A stretch of 64,000 nt of DNA from Bradyrhizobium sp. JYMT SZCCT0428 (GCF_018131075.1 NZ_JAFCLS010000016.1:113928-177927); one strand, 5' to 3'. Counted from the first letter of the stretch, positions 26,647-36,526 are shown. Program-made: numbers and translations. Notes: generated from the letters alone by a model not told the origin.

Positions 26647-29090
26647 CCCGCCGCCCGCTTCTTCTCTTTCACGAGCTGTTCCTCCATCAGCATCTCGGTT
26701 CCGATGATGCCCTCGCGGGCGAGCTGATCGATCTCGGTATCGGAAAGCCCGAGCAGCCCGCCGAGAATTTCCTGATTATGTTCGCCAAGCGTCGGCGGCG
26801 CGCTTCGGATCGGATACGGCTCTGCGCCCTCACGGAACGGCATCGACGGCTGCGGATGTTTGCCGATGAAGGCGCGGTCGATTTCCTGGATAAAGCCGCG
26901 CGCATGCAGCTGCGGATCCTGCAGCAGTTCCATCGGCAATCGCGCGACGCCTGATGCGATGCCCGCCGCCTGCAACGCCTTCATCGCAGCTTCGGGGTCG
27001 CGCGCCGACGTCCACGCGGTGATGGCGGCCTCGATTTCGCGCTCGATGACGCGCCGTCCCACCGCCGTCTTCAGCCAGGCATCGGTGGCCCAATCGGCGC
27101 GGCCGAGCAGTTTTGCAAGCCTTGGCCACATCGCGTCGCTGGAAACCGCGACCATGATCCAGTTGTCGGCGCCGGCGCAGGGGAAGCAGCCATGCGGCAC
27201 GAAATCCGGATGGCGGTTGCCGTACCTGACCGGTTTCTGGCCGTCGATCGAATGCGCCACGATCCAGGGCGCCGCAAACGGCATCATGCATTCGATCTGC
27301 GCCAGATCGATGAACTGGCCCTTTCCGGTGAGCCTGGCGTGGATCAGCGCGGTGAGTACCGCCGCGCAGCCGTTCAAGCCCCCGACGGCATCGCCGAACG
27401 CGGTGTGGCTCATCACAGGCGGGCCGCTGGGATCGCCGACCACGCTCGGCAGGCCCGAGCCTTGTTCGAGCGTCGAGCCATAGGCGCGGCAGTCGCGGTT
27501 CACGCTGCCGGCGCCGAACGCCGACATCGACATCATCACCAGCTTCGGATTGAGCTTGCTAAGCACCTCATAGCCGAGCCCGAGCTTCGGCAGCACCTCG
27601 ACGGAGTAATTGTCGACGACGACGTCGGCATCCGCCAACAGTCGTTTTGCGAGATCAAGACCTTGCTGGCGGGTCAGGTCGAGCGTGATGCCGCGCTTGT
27701 TGCGGTTCATGATGCAGTAGCGCACCGATTTCTCGTACATCTGTTCGAGAACATAGGCCGGCCGCCGGTCCACCCCGCGCCACCAATCCGGATATTGCGT
27801 GGCCTCGATCTTGATGACGTCGGCGCCGAGATCGGCCAGCGTGCGCGTGCAGATCGGCCCGGCCCAGCCCATCGAGAAATCGATCACGCGGATGCCTTCG
27901 AGCGGCAGGCGGTCCGATCCCTGCGCTGCAGGCACCGGCACCCGTTTCGCGGCCTCGCTGACATGCGCGCAGCCGAGCATTTGCTCGCCGATATCAGGAA
28001 CCGCGCCGCCGCGACGTGGCGGTGTTCCGGTCAAGCGTTGCATCGAGCCCGCCGTAAAGCCGGTTTCGTCGCCCATCATGACCGGCACGATCGCGCCGCG
28101 CGCCTTCTTCTCGTCGTCGGCGACGAGGTCGCCGACGACGGGCACCGGCACGATCGGTATTTTGCGCTGCATGCCCGCGGCAAACCATTCCTGCGCGGTG
28201 CGCTGTTTCAGTTTTGGAATGATCTTGCCCTCGATCAATTCGATATGCTGCAGACGATCGACGCCCATGACCAGCGCCGGGTCGTCGCGCAAATCCGGTA
28301 GCCCCAGCATGTCGCAGAAGGCGCGCCATTGCGCCGGGGTCACCGTGGTAACGCCGAGCCAGCCTTGCTTGGTTTCGTAGATGCCGACGGGAAACGTCGG
28401 CCAGAAGCGATTGACCCCGATGCGCCGCATGATGTCGCCGCGCACGAACGATTCGAACATGATGTACTCGGTCACCGCGATGCTGGATTCGAAGATACTG
28501 AGGGAGTTTGACCGTCCCCGCCCGTCCTGCATCCGGCCCAGCACCGAGGAAGCCGCGGCGATAAAACCCCAGAGGCCGGCCAAGATGCCGGTCTGGAAAT
28601 CCGGCGCATGCATCGGCGGCCCCTCAACCGGCCCGACCAGTTTTACCAGTCCGGTCAGCGCACGAATCGTCGAGTCCGTCGCTTCGAATTCTGCATACGG
28701 CCCCTCGCGGCCGAACCAGCTTACGTCGAGATGAATGAGGCCGGGATTGCGCTGCTTGATAAATGCGAGATCGAAAACCGGACAATCCGCCGCATCGATG
28801 TCGCGGCCGTCGAGCAGAATGTCGCACGCCGCGATCAGTTCGGTCAGGCGCGATGAAGCGTCGGCGTCGCTGGAACCGAGCGCCACGCTCGATTTGTTGA
28901 AATTAAGAAACGCAAACCAGGCACTGTGACCTTGCGGCGTCAACGGCGCGGTGCGGCGAAGCGGATCACCCTGGGGCGGTTCGATCTTCTGAACGGTCGC
29001 GCCGAAGTCGGCGAACAGCCGCGCGCAATAGCTCGTCGCCGCCGCACTCCCGATCTCGACAATCCGCAGATGCGACAACGCGCCCATCAC
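26643..29090 (-). CDS. double-domain CoA transferase, family III (CaiB/BaiF)
   Basis: This 815-residue protein consists of two class III CoA-transferase domains in tandem (about 1-375 and 396-800); family members are usually about 400 residues. The C-terminal half keeps the catalytic Asp567 in AFGDAVGGLNG. At the aligned place the N-terminal half reads QTGILAGLWG, with Gly168 instead of Asp, so that half is probably not catalytic. Family members move CoA between carboxylic acids through an Asp-CoA anhydride. The gene heads the operon and overlaps oppD by 4 bp. It likely activates the imported acid before carboxylation by the single-chain carboxylase at 17820. Confidence 0.88.
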
Positions 29091-29227
29091 GCTTCCTCAT
29101 GGCCAAACGACCGGCATCATGTGCGCGCCGGTTCAGTTTTTTATTGCTGACCATGAAACCTTGCCCGCCTGTCGATGCAAGCGGAATTTTCTTCCGTGTT
29201 ACGGAATTGGCGAACAATGCGAAGTGC

Positions 29228-30673
29228 TTAGGAGCTGCAATCCAGTTGCGCTTCGAACCAGTTTTGAAGCGAAGCCGAAAGCGGCGGCCATGCGCGCTGG
29301 AAATTTCCGAATTTGCCGGCATTGACCCGGTAGATGCCGCGCAACTCCTTCTCGATCGCGGGAAGATCGACGCCGGTGCAACGGCCCTCGCTGACGATCG
29401 TGCGTCCGTCGACAACCACCTCGCGCAACAGCGACGCGTTGCCTCTCGCGAACAGCAATTCAACCGGATCGACCGGCATGATCTGGTCGCGATCGAGGCG
29501 ATCGAGATCGATGCTGACGAAATCTGCCGGCGCACCAGGCAGCAACGCGCCCGTACCCGACGCGCCGGTCGCCTTGCGGCCATTGGCGACGGCAAGGCCG
29601 AAAAACTCCGCTGGCGTCCAGGTTCGCTTGAAGCCGAGACCGCCGTGGAACATCTGCACCAGCCGCATTTCGCGCAGGACGTCGTCGTCCTCATCCAGCG
29701 CCAGACCATCGACGCCGACCGCAATGGCGCAGCCGCATTGATGCGCGGCGGCGATCGGCGCGAGGCCCGAGCGCAAATGCATGTTGGAACTGAAATTGGT
29801 CACGATGCGCGTCCCTGACGCGGCGATCATCTCGATCTCGTCGGGCCCCGCATGAATGCAGTGCGCCAGAGTCAGTCTGTCAGACAGAAAACCGATGTCA
29901 CGGAGATAGCGAACGATACCGTCAGGGAAATGCTCATCCGCCCAGGCACGCTGATAGATCGTCTCCAGCAGATGCATGTGGATGCGGCGGCCGGTGAGCG
30001 CCGAATTTTCCGCTACCGCCTCGAGCAGCGGCTTTGAACACCACTGCACGCCCGCAGGCCCCAACTGCACATCGACCTTGGGACTTCCAATTGCCGCAGC
30101 GATCGCATCGGTCAGCTCGATATAGGCCGTGGGCGACATCGGCGCGCGGACGGACAATTCCTCGATCGTCTTGCGATCGTCGCTGGGTAACTCCGACAGT
30201 ACTGGCTCACTATCGCCATAGACGATTGGATTCTGGTCGCGCACCGCAAGGGCGAACGCAATGCGGATGCCGACATCGGAAGCCGCCCGCGCGATCGCCT
30301 TGGCTTCGTCGACCAGCGGCATGGTCCCGCTCGGCCGCGTGTAATGCACCATCATCGACGCGCACCCTGCTCGCGCCGAACGCGCAAGTGCGGAGGCCGC
30401 GGTGAGATAGGGATCGACCGGTGTGCCGAGCGCAGATCGCAGGATCCAGCTTTCCAGCGGCATGCCGATCGCGCCGAACGAAGACGCCGTCGGCCGCGCG
30501 TGGTCGTGCGCGTTGACGAAGGCGGGAAGGATGAGGGAGCGCGGGCCGCTAGCGGGCGGCGTGCCGCTCTCAATGGAGGTGATGACGCCGTTGTCGTGCC
30601 GCAGCACGGCGTTTTCGACGATGCCGCGGTCAGGGCCGGAGAACAGGCTGTGTGCGGCAATTTCCATGGGCAT
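29228..30673 (-). CDS. amidohydrolase, ATZ/TRZ (chlorohydrolase/deaminase) family
   Basis: This 481-residue cytoplasmic enzyme has the metal-binding motifs of the amidohydrolase superfamily: HDH in LPAFVNAHDHARP near 58, HMHLLET near 230, HCIH near 263, and the Asp in GVDGLALDEDDD near 315. This pattern fits N-heterocycle deaminases and hydrolases (atrazine chlorohydrolase, guanine or S-adenosylhomocysteine deaminase relatives). It lies between the CoA-transferase operon and the Ssu-like ABC operon, same strand as both, separated from the latter by a palindromic repeat. It may belong functionally with the transporter that follows. Substrate unknown. Confidence 0.87.
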   Translation of the reverse strand: MPMEIAAHSLFSGPDRGIVENAVLRHDNGVITSIESGTPPASGPRSLILPAFVNAHDHARPTASSFGAIGMPLESWILRSALGTPVDPYLTAASALARSARAGCASMMVHYTRPSGTMPLVDEAKAIARAASDVGIRIAFALAVRDQNPIVYGDSEPVLSELPSDDRKTIEELSVRAPMSPTAYIELTDAIAAAIGSPKVDVQLGPAGVQWCSKPLLEAVAENSALTGRRIHMHLLETIYQRAWADEHFPDGIVRYLRDIGFLSDRLTLAHCIHAGPDEIEMIAASGTRIVTNFSSNMHLRSGLAPIAAAHQCGCAIAVGVDGLALDEDDDVLREMRLVQMFHGGLGFKRTWTPAEFFGLAVANGRKATGASGTGALLPGAPADFVSIDLDRLDRDQIMPVDPVELLFARGNASLLREVVVDGRTIVSEGRCTGVDLPAIEKELRGIYRVNAGKFGNFQRAWPPLSASLQNWFEAQLDCSS

Positions 30674-30686
30674 GACCTGACTTTTT

Positions 30687-30770
30687 CGTCATTGCGAGAA
30701 GCGACGCGACGAAGCAATCCATATTTCCCCGTGCCGAGACGTGGATTGCTTCGCTGCGCTCGCAATGACG
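30687..30770. repeat. Palindromic intergenic repeat, CGTCATTGCGAG type, copy 2
   Basis: Same family as 14543-14627: CGTCATTGCGAG and GAAGCAATCCAT on the left pair with GTGGATTGCTTCG and CTCGCAATGACG on the right. It ends 3 bp before the stop of the ABC binding-protein gene. Confidence 0.88.
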
Positions 30771-30773
30771 AGG

Positions 30774-31802
30774 TTAGTTCGCCGTATACTTTAACTCCCT
30801 TTCCGCGCGCGGCGGCAGGAATTCGCGCGAGAATATTTCCGATGCCGCCGGCGCCCGGGCAAGCTGGTAGCCCTCGACGATGATGCCGATGGCGCGGGTC
30901 ATGCGGTCGTCCTTGACGTCGCCGACGCCGATTTCCTTCATCTCGGCCGAGACGATCAGCTTGTCGAAGGAATATTGCAGCCGGCGCTTTTCGACCTCGA
31001 CATTGATCAGATTGTCGTAGTTCAGCGCCGCCTTCATGCCGGAGTTCTGGTCCTTTGCCACCGCGATCATGCCCTTGTTGACGGCGCGAACGAGCCCGGC
31101 GACGGCCTTTGGATTGGACGCGATCAGCTTGCGGGAGACCATCAGGCCGTTGGAATAGAGATCGAGACCGTAATCACCGAACGAGAACCACTTATAGTCC
31201 TTGTCAGGATCCTGGCGGTTCAGCACGAGGTTAAAATAGCTGGTGATGTTGAACACCAGCGCCGCGTCGATATCGCCCTTGATCAGCATCGGCTCCTGCA
31301 GATTGGGCGCCATGTTGGAGATCTTGATCTTCTCGCCCTCCAGCTTGTTCTTCTGCGCGAACACCGGCAGCAGCCGCGTGGTCGGCGTGCCCTGCGCGCC
31401 GCCGAGCGTGCGGCCTTCGAAATCCTTGATGGTGTTGATGCCGCTGGTCTTCTTCGTAACGATTGCAAACGGCGGCTGGTTCCAGATCTGGTAGACCATC
31501 ACAGGCGCGTCCTGCGGCTTGGTCGAGGCATTCTGGATGATGGCGTTGACGTCGCCGAAGCCGGCGTCATAGGCGCCCGACATGATGCGCGTCACGGTAG
31601 CACCCGAGCCCTCGCCCTGGTCGATCACGACGTTGAGGCCCTCTTCCTTGAAGTAGCCATTGTCCTTGGCATAGAAAAACGCAGCGTCGCTGCCTTGGGT
31701 TTTCCAGCCCAGCGTGAACTTGATGGTGGTTTCCTGGGCGTTCGCGGCGCCCGTGAACAAAGCTACTCCCAACAGCGCGGCGCCTATTTTCGTTAACATC
31801 AT
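30774..31802 (-). CDS. ABC transporter substrate-binding protein, NMT1/THI5-like (SsuA/TauA type)
   Basis: This 342-residue periplasmic protein has a clear signal peptide ending GAANAQ. The mature part (TIKFTLGWKTQGSDAAFFYAKDNGYFKEEGLNVVIDQG) is the NMT1-like pattern of binding proteins for sulfonates, taurine, nitrate or pyrimidine precursors. Two ATGs lie in a row at 31802 and 31799 behind GGAGG. It follows the permease gene after 40 bp, so the order is ATPase, permease, binding protein, all leftward. Two amidohydrolases nearby suggest a nitrogen heterocycle as ligand rather than a sulfonate; this is inference. Confidence 0.9.
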   Translation of the reverse strand: MMLTKIGAALLGVALFTGAANAQETTIKFTLGWKTQGSDAAFFYAKDNGYFKEEGLNVVIDQGEGSGATVTRIMSGAYDAGFGDVNAIIQNASTKPQDAPVMVYQIWNQPPFAIVTKKTSGINTIKDFEGRTLGGAQGTPTTRLLPVFAQKNKLEGEKIKISNMAPNLQEPMLIKGDIDAALVFNITSYFNLVLNRQDPDKDYKWFSFGDYGLDLYSNGLMVSRKLIASNPKAVAGLVRAVNKGMIAVAKDQNSGMKAALNYDNLINVEVEKRRLQYSFDKLIVSAEMKEIGVGDVKDDRMTRAIGIIVEGYQLARAPAASEIFSREFLPPRAERELKYTAN

Positions 31803-31842
31803 GAACCTCCTCGACTGGGTTGGATGGCATTTGGTGAAATCG

Positions 31843-32619
31843 TCATGTCGCGATCAGGTCGTTCTTGCGGGTGGCCCAGCCGGTGACGCGCCCCTCGATC
31901 AGCGAAAAGATCACGTAGAGCGCGACGCCGAGGCCGGCGAGCACGAACAGGCCGGCGAACACCAGTGGCACGTTGAAATTCGAGGACGCGGTCATCATCA
32001 CGTTGCCGATGCCGCGGTTCGACGCCACGGTCTCGGAGAGAACGGCGCCGACAAAGGCGTAGCTGATCGCAACCTTCAATGATGCAAAGAAGAACGGCAT
32101 CGTGCGGGGCAGACCGACGTTCCAGAGGATGTCGAGCTTGCTGGCGCCCAGTGCCTTGAGCACGTCTTCGAGTTCGGGTTCGGTGGTAGCAAGCCCGGTC
32201 GCGATATTGACGACGATCGGGAAGAAGCAGATCGACAGCGCGGTCAGCACCGCTGGCACGCTGCCGGAGCCGAACCAGAGGACGAAGATCGGAACGACCG
32301 CGACTTTCGGGATCGACGAGAAACCGACCAGCAGCGGATAAGCCGTGTCGTATGCCGTCTTGGAAACACCGATCACGGCGCCGAGCAACACTCCAAGCCA
32401 AACGCCGAGCACGAAGCCGATCATCGTCGTCGCCAGCGTCTGCAGGATATGCGGCCACAACAGCGGAAATTTCTGGTAGAGCGTGACAAAAACTTCCGAC
32501 GGCCGCGGCAGCACCAGATCGGACATCCCGGTCATCACGCAAAACAACTCCCAGGCGACAAAGAACAGCACAATCAGTGCCGCCGACCAGGCTTTTTGTC
32601 TGAGATCGCTTGCGGACAT
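31843..32619 (-). CDS. ABC transporter permease, SsuC/TauC type
   Basis: This 258-residue inner-membrane protein has about six helices. The segment LATTEPELEDVLKALGASKLDILWNVGLPRTMPFFFASLKVAISYAFVGAVLSE contains the conserved EAA-type loop that docks the ATPase. It starts 2 bp before the end of the ATPase gene region (stop at 32622), so the two are tightly coupled, and is followed by the binding protein. It forms a homodimeric pore in this family. Confidence 0.9.
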   Translation of the reverse strand: MSASDLRQKAWSAALIVLFFVAWELFCVMTGMSDLVLPRPSEVFVTLYQKFPLLWPHILQTLATTMIGFVLGVWLGVLLGAVIGVSKTAYDTAYPLLVGFSSIPKVAVVPIFVLWFGSGSVPAVLTALSICFFPIVVNIATGLATTEPELEDVLKALGASKLDILWNVGLPRTMPFFFASLKVAISYAFVGAVLSETVASNRGIGNVMMTASSNFNVPLVFAGLFVLAGLGVALYVIFSLIEGRVTGWATRKNDLIAT

Positions 32620-32621
32620 GG

Positions 32622-33488
32622 TCAGGTCGCTCCCTCGGCTGGCGCGCTGCGCGCATCGACGATGAAGGTGCGCAGCTTCTGGTTCAGCGCCACGAAATCG
32701 GGCTCGAACGTCATCGCCACCGTGCGCGGGCGGCTGAAGGTGACCGGGCTGTCGTCGACGATGCGGCCGGGGCGCGCGCTCATCACGCAGATGCGGCTGG
32801 CGAGGAATGCGGCTTCGCGCAGATCATGCGTCACCAGCAGCACGGTCGGCTTGTGGGTCATCCAGAGGTCTTGCAGGATCGACCACAGTTCCTCGCGCGT
32901 GAACTGGTCGAGCGCGCCGAAGGGCTCGTCAAGCAGCAGCATGCGCGGCTCGTGGATCAGTGCGCGGCACAGATTGGCGCGCTGAAGCATGCCGCCGGAA
33001 AGCTGCCAGGGAAAACGGCTGCCGAAGCCCTTGAGGCCGACCTGCTCCAGCAGCGCGTTGGCCTTGTCGCGGAATTCGGTCTTGCGCAGTTTTCGAAACT
33101 GCGAGCGAAACGGTTCGACGATCTTGAGCGGCAGCATGATGTTCCGCTCGATCGTCATCCAGGGCAGCATGGTCGGATTCTGGAACGCCATGCCGACGCG
33201 CAGCGCTCGCGCCGCGACTTCCCGGCCGCCGACGATGACGACGCCGGTGGTCGGCTGAACCAGCCCGCTGGCCAGCCGCAGGATGGTGGACTTGCCGCAG
33301 CCGGAAGGGCCGACCAGCGCGACGAATTCGCCGTCCGCGATCCGAAGCATGGTTTTCGACAGCGCCGGCACCGCCCGGTCGCCACGGCCAAAGGTGACGG
33401 AGGCGTCCGACAGCTCAATTGCGACGGGCACGGCGGCGGCTGGAACGGGCGCGCCGGAGAATTCCGAATCTGGTTGCATGCGCATCAT
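32622..33488 (-). CDS. ABC transporter ATPase, SsuB/TauB type
   Basis: This protein of about 288 residues has Walker A GPSGCGKST, Q-loop MAFQNPTMLPWM, signature LSGGMLQRANL and Walker B MLLLDEPFGALD. Start choice is uncertain: ATGs at 33488, 33485 and 33479 are in frame and none has a good ribosome site. It is the first gene of the leftward ATPase-permease-binding protein operon. A TGCATGCA palindrome at 33498-33505 lies only 10 bp upstream of the start, and a second is near the divergent GntR gene, suggesting repression by that regulator. Confidence 0.9.
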   Translation of the reverse strand: MMRMQPDSEFSGAPVPAAAVPVAIELSDASVTFGRGDRAVPALSKTMLRIADGEFVALVGPSGCGKSTILRLASGLVQPTTGVVIVGGREVAARALRVGMAFQNPTMLPWMTIERNIMLPLKIVEPFRSQFRKLRKTEFRDKANALLEQVGLKGFGSRFPWQLSGGMLQRANLCRALIHEPRMLLLDEPFGALDQFTREELWSILQDLWMTHKPTVLLVTHDLREAAFLASRICVMSARPGRIVDDSPVTFSRPRTVAMTFEPDFVALNQKLRTFIVDARSAPAEGAT

Positions 33489-33497
33489 GGCTAGAAG

Positions 33498-33505
33498 TGC
33501 ATGCA
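33498..33505. promoter_or_regulatory. GntR operator candidate 1 (TGCATGCA)
   Basis: The 8-bp palindrome TGCATGCA (context AGTGCATGCAAG) lies directly upstream of the ABC ATPase start at 33488. A related TTGCATGCGC overlaps the start region at 33475-33484. It shares its core with sites at 33601 and 35061. Confidence 0.5.
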
Positions 33506-33600
33506 AGCCGGATGCCAGCAAAACTCGCGTTTGAAATCAATGGGATCGCAAAAAGAGACCCAAACCAGCGGATTCCTTTTAGGCAATCCGGCCGCCAAAC

Positions 33601-33608
33601 TGCATGCA
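33601..33608. promoter_or_regulatory. GntR operator candidate 2 (TGCATGCA)
   Basis: TGCATGCA in the context ACTGCATGCAATT, 71 bp upstream of the GntR gene start at 33679 and on the other side about 113 bp from the ABC ATPase start. It shares TGCATGCAATT with the reverse strand of the site at 35061. Confidence 0.55.
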
Positions 33609-33678
33609 ATTCAGGCGATCGATTGTCGCCCATTTGTGCTATGAGGGCGCATTCGAAGCACTTCTCAGGGATTCGCCG

Positions 33679-34437
33679 ATGGCGCCTCGTTCGGCCGGCA
33701 AGACTGCGGAATCATCCGACAAGGTCGGCGTGATCTGCCGAGCGTTGCGCCGAGCCATCATCGAGCAGGCGCTGGAGCCCGGCGCAAAACTGCCTGAGGA
33801 TTCGCTCGGCGAACGCTTCGGCGTCAGCCGCACCATTGCCCGCCATGCGCTGGGGCAACTCGCCGCGGAAGGCCTTGTCGAGCTTCGCCGCAACCGGATC
33901 GCTGTCGTGGCGACACCAAGCTGGCAGGAAGCCCGCGACGCCTTTGATATCCGGATTGAACTCGAACGCCTCGTGGTGCGCCAGCTCGCCGGCAAACTGA
34001 CCAAAGCCCAGATCGCGACGCTGAACGCCCACGTCGACGCCGAGGATGGCGCGCGCGACGGCACCGATGCGGTGTCCATTCGTCTTGCGACCGAGTTCCA
34101 CATCCTGCTTGCGCAGATGACGAACAGCCCGATCCTCGTGCGTTACGTCAGCGAAGTCGCCTATCGCTGCTGCCTGACGCTATCCCTGTACAGCCGTCCG
34201 CATTCGTCGGAATGCGCGATCAACGAACATCGCGGAATTATCGCAGCCCTGGTCAAGGGCGACGAGGCCAAGGTGATGAGCCTGATGCACAGCCATCTGG
34301 ATTCCGTGGCGAACCGGGCCCTGGTGGCGCCGACACCTCAGCGCGGCCGCGATTTGCTGGATATTCTGGCGCCCTATGCCGATGAGGGCGAGAGCGAGCG
34401 CGTGGTGAAAATGCCGAAGGTGGTGAGGGCGAGGTAG
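33679..34437 (+). CDS. GntR family transcriptional regulator, FCD (FadR-like) subgroup
   Basis: This 252-residue regulator starts at ATG 33679, 7 bp after CAGGGA; a frame opening at 33604 is longer but lacks a ribosome site. The winged-helix domain at about 15-80 contains LPEDSLGERFGVSRTIARHALGQLAAEGLVELRRNR. The C-terminal FCD effector domain (DAFDIRIELERLVVRQLAGKL to the end) is helical. It diverges from the Ssu-like ABC operon, and TGCATGCA palindromes lie between them and again before the NTF2-like and CodA-like genes. It is probably a ligand-relieved repressor of its neighbours; the effector is likely the transported compound or a breakdown product. Confidence 0.9.
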   Translation: MAPRSAGKTAESSDKVGVICRALRRAIIEQALEPGAKLPEDSLGERFGVSRTIARHALGQLAAEGLVELRRNRIAVVATPSWQEARDAFDIRIELERLVVRQLAGKLTKAQIATLNAHVDAEDGARDGTDAVSIRLATEFHILLAQMTNSPILVRYVSEVAYRCCLTLSLYSRPHSSECAINEHRGIIAALVKGDEAKVMSLMHSHLDSVANRALVAPTPQRGRDLLDILAPYADEGESERVVKMPKVVRAR

Positions 34438-34440
34438 CTG

Positions 34441-34586
34441 TTCTCCCTCGCCCCGCGCATGCCGGGGAGAGGGTTGGGGTGAGGGGCTCTATCCTCGCGG
34501 TGAAGACTATCGAAAGACCTGTACCCCCTCACCCGGATTGCACTGCGTGCAATCCGACCTCTCCCCGCAAGCGGGGCGAGGTAAGA
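34441..34586. repeat. Intergenic repeat, CTCCCTCGCCCCGC type, copy 2
   Basis: Same family as 17664-17806 with the same order of arms; the inner small hairpin here is GGATTGCA/TGCAATCC. It separates two convergent genes (GntR and NTF2-like). Confidence 0.88.
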
Positions 34587-34590
34587 AAGC

Positions 34591-35013
34591 TCACGCCTCA
34601 ATCCCTCTCTGAACCAGAATGCGTTCCGCGCTGTCGTTCCAGACGTCCATCTTCACGATCTGGCCGCCTTTGACGACGAAGCGATCGACATAACGGTTGC
34701 CCTCGAATGGCGTGCCGTCGATCCATTCGCCGTAGAGCGTGCCGATGCTGTAGACCACGGTCTCGTCCGCCCCCGGGCAGACGTCAAAACGATCCATCTT
34801 CTTTTTGACCCAGCGATAGCGCCCTGCGTTGAAGCCGGTCGGCCCGCGCGGATGATCGAATTCGCGCCCGCCGGTAAAGGTGATGATGGTGCCCGGCTTC
34901 ATGTAGGCCGCCGCCGCATCCGGATCCGGGATCATCGATGCTGTGAGATAGGCCTCGACCACTTCGGCGTCCGAAAGGCGGCGGTCTTCTTGGGCTTTGG
35001 CGACAATGGGCAT
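34591..35013 (-). CDS. NTF2-like / SnoaL-like domain protein
   Basis: This 140-residue single-domain protein has an N-terminal helix (LSDAEVVEAYLTASMIPDPDAAAAYMKPG) followed by strands ending YVDRFVVKGGQIVKMDVWNDSAERIL, the cone-shaped fold of the NTF2 superfamily. Members can be small isomerases, dehydratases or ligand-binding proteins. It diverges from the CodA-like amidohydrolase, with a TGCATGCA site 48 bp upstream of its start. It may act on an unstable product of the two amidohydrolases, but no catalytic residues can be named with confidence. Confidence 0.8.
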   Translation of the reverse strand: MPIVAKAQEDRRLSDAEVVEAYLTASMIPDPDAAAAYMKPGTIITFTGGREFDHPRGPTGFNAGRYRWVKKKMDRFDVCPGADETVVYSIGTLYGEWIDGTPFEGNRYVDRFVVKGGQIVKMDVWNDSAERILVQRGIEA

Positions 35014-35060
35014 GACGGCTGGCTCCTGACCCCCGGAATACTACAATCTGGGCTTCCAAT

Positions 35061-35068
35061 TGCATGCA
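35061..35068. promoter_or_regulatory. GntR operator candidate 3 (TGCATGCA)
   Basis: TGCATGCA in the context AATTGCATGCACAT lies in the 168-bp gap between the divergent NTF2-like gene (start 35013) and the CodA-like gene (start 35182). On the reverse strand it reads TGCATGCAATT, the same 11 bases as at 33601. Confidence 0.55.
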
Positions 35069-35181
35069 CATATTTTGAACAGTTTGGCCTATAAACTGCA
35101 CACAGTCTGGTGCTGCCTCCAAACCGCTCTTCCGCTAGGCTCCCCTCACCTCAAACCAGCCTAGAAACAGCTAAAGTCCTG

Positions 35182-36423
35182 ATGAGCGCGCGAACCGCCT
35201 TCGACCTGATCTTCCGCAACGCCCGGACCCGGGCTTCGGCCATTCCGGTCGATATCGGCGTATCCGAGGGGCGGATCGCCGCCATCGAGGCACATCTGGC
35301 CTGCGACGCACCCGAAATCGAGATCGGCGGCAAGCTCGCTTTGCCCGGCTTCGTCGACACCCACATCCATCTCGACAAGGCCTGCCTGCTCGGCCGCTGC
35401 GGGCACGACCATGCCACCGTGGGCGAGGCGATCGCTGCGGTTGCCGCCATGAAGCGCGATTTCACCGTCGAAGACGTCTATGCCCGCGGCGCGCGGGTGC
35501 TCGAACGCGCCATCGTGCACGGCACCACGCGGATGCGCACGCATGTGGAAATCGATCCACGCATCGCGCTGCGCGGCTTCGAGGCGGTCAAGGCACTGAA
35601 GCGCGACTATGCCTGGGCGATCGATCTGTCGATCTGCGTGTTTCCGCAGGAAGGCCTGACCAACGATCCCGGCGCGGATGAACTCCTGGTCGCGGCACTG
35701 CGCGACGGCGGCGAAGCGATCGGCGGCTGTCCCTATATGGACACCGACCCGAACGCGCATCTCGAAAGACTGTTCGATCTCGCGCAGGAATTCGATGTCG
35801 ATGTCGACCTGCATCTCGACTTCGATCTCGATCCATCCTGGTGGCATCTGGATGAAGTCTGCCGGCAGACCGAGCGGCGTAATTATCATGGCCGCGTCGC
35901 GATCGGACACGCCACCAAACTCTCGGCGCTGCCGCCCGATCGGCTGAAAGCCGCGACCGAACGGCTGGCGAAAGCCGGCGTCGCCGTCACCGTGCTGCCG
36001 GCGACCGACCTCTATCTGATGGGCCGCGACGCCACCCACAATGCGCCACGCGGCCTCACCGTGGCGCACCGACTGGTCGAGAACGGCGTGCTGTGTTCGG
36101 TCGCGACCAACAACGTGCTCAATCCGTTCACGCCGTTCGGCGATGCATCGCTGCTGCGCATGGCCAATTTCTACGCCAATGTCGCCCATGCCGGAATCAG
36201 CGAGTTCGACACCTGCCTCGACCTGGTGACGGACTTGCCGGCACGCCTGATGAACCTGCGGGATTACGGCATCGCGCCAGGCAACCCTGCCGATTTGATT
36301 GTTCTCGACACCGACACCGGCCCGAACGCGATCGCAGAACTGCCCGACGTGCTGATGGGCTTCAAGAACGGCCGCCAGGTGTTTGAGCGACGCCAACCGA
36401 CGCTATTTCCGCCGCAGGCTTAG
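35182..36423 (+). CDS. amidohydrolase, cytosine deaminase (CodA)-like
   Basis: This protein of about 413 residues has the superfamily motifs in CodA order: LPGFVDTHIHLDKACLLGRCG near 54-74, HVEID near 120, HLDFDLDPSWWHLDE near 212-226, GHATKLSALP near 243-252, and SVATNNVLNPFTPFGDASLLRMA near 310. HIHLDK and GHATKLS are typical of cytosine deaminase, creatinine deaminase and AtzC-like enzymes. I start at ATG 35182; an upstream ATG at 35110 lies in the presumed promoter. It should hydrolyse a C-N bond of a heterocycle or related amide. The enolase-superfamily gene follows after 103 bp on the same strand. Confidence 0.88.
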   Translation: MSARTAFDLIFRNARTRASAIPVDIGVSEGRIAAIEAHLACDAPEIEIGGKLALPGFVDTHIHLDKACLLGRCGHDHATVGEAIAAVAAMKRDFTVEDVYARGARVLERAIVHGTTRMRTHVEIDPRIALRGFEAVKALKRDYAWAIDLSICVFPQEGLTNDPGADELLVAALRDGGEAIGGCPYMDTDPNAHLERLFDLAQEFDVDVDLHLDFDLDPSWWHLDEVCRQTERRNYHGRVAIGHATKLSALPPDRLKAATERLAKAGVAVTVLPATDLYLMGRDATHNAPRGLTVAHRLVENGVLCSVATNNVLNPFTPFGDASLLRMANFYANVAHAGISEFDTCLDLVTDLPARLMNLRDYGIAPGNPADLIVLDTDTGPNAIAELPDVLMGFKNGRQVFERRQPTLFPPQA

Positions 36424-36526
36424 GCGGCGCATCTGCCGCATACGGGCATCGCGCCACGCGCGATTGACGCCCCTGCCAATCCGTTGTTGTTATCGGTCAA
36501 CGAAAACAACAGCCGGGCAGGAAATC

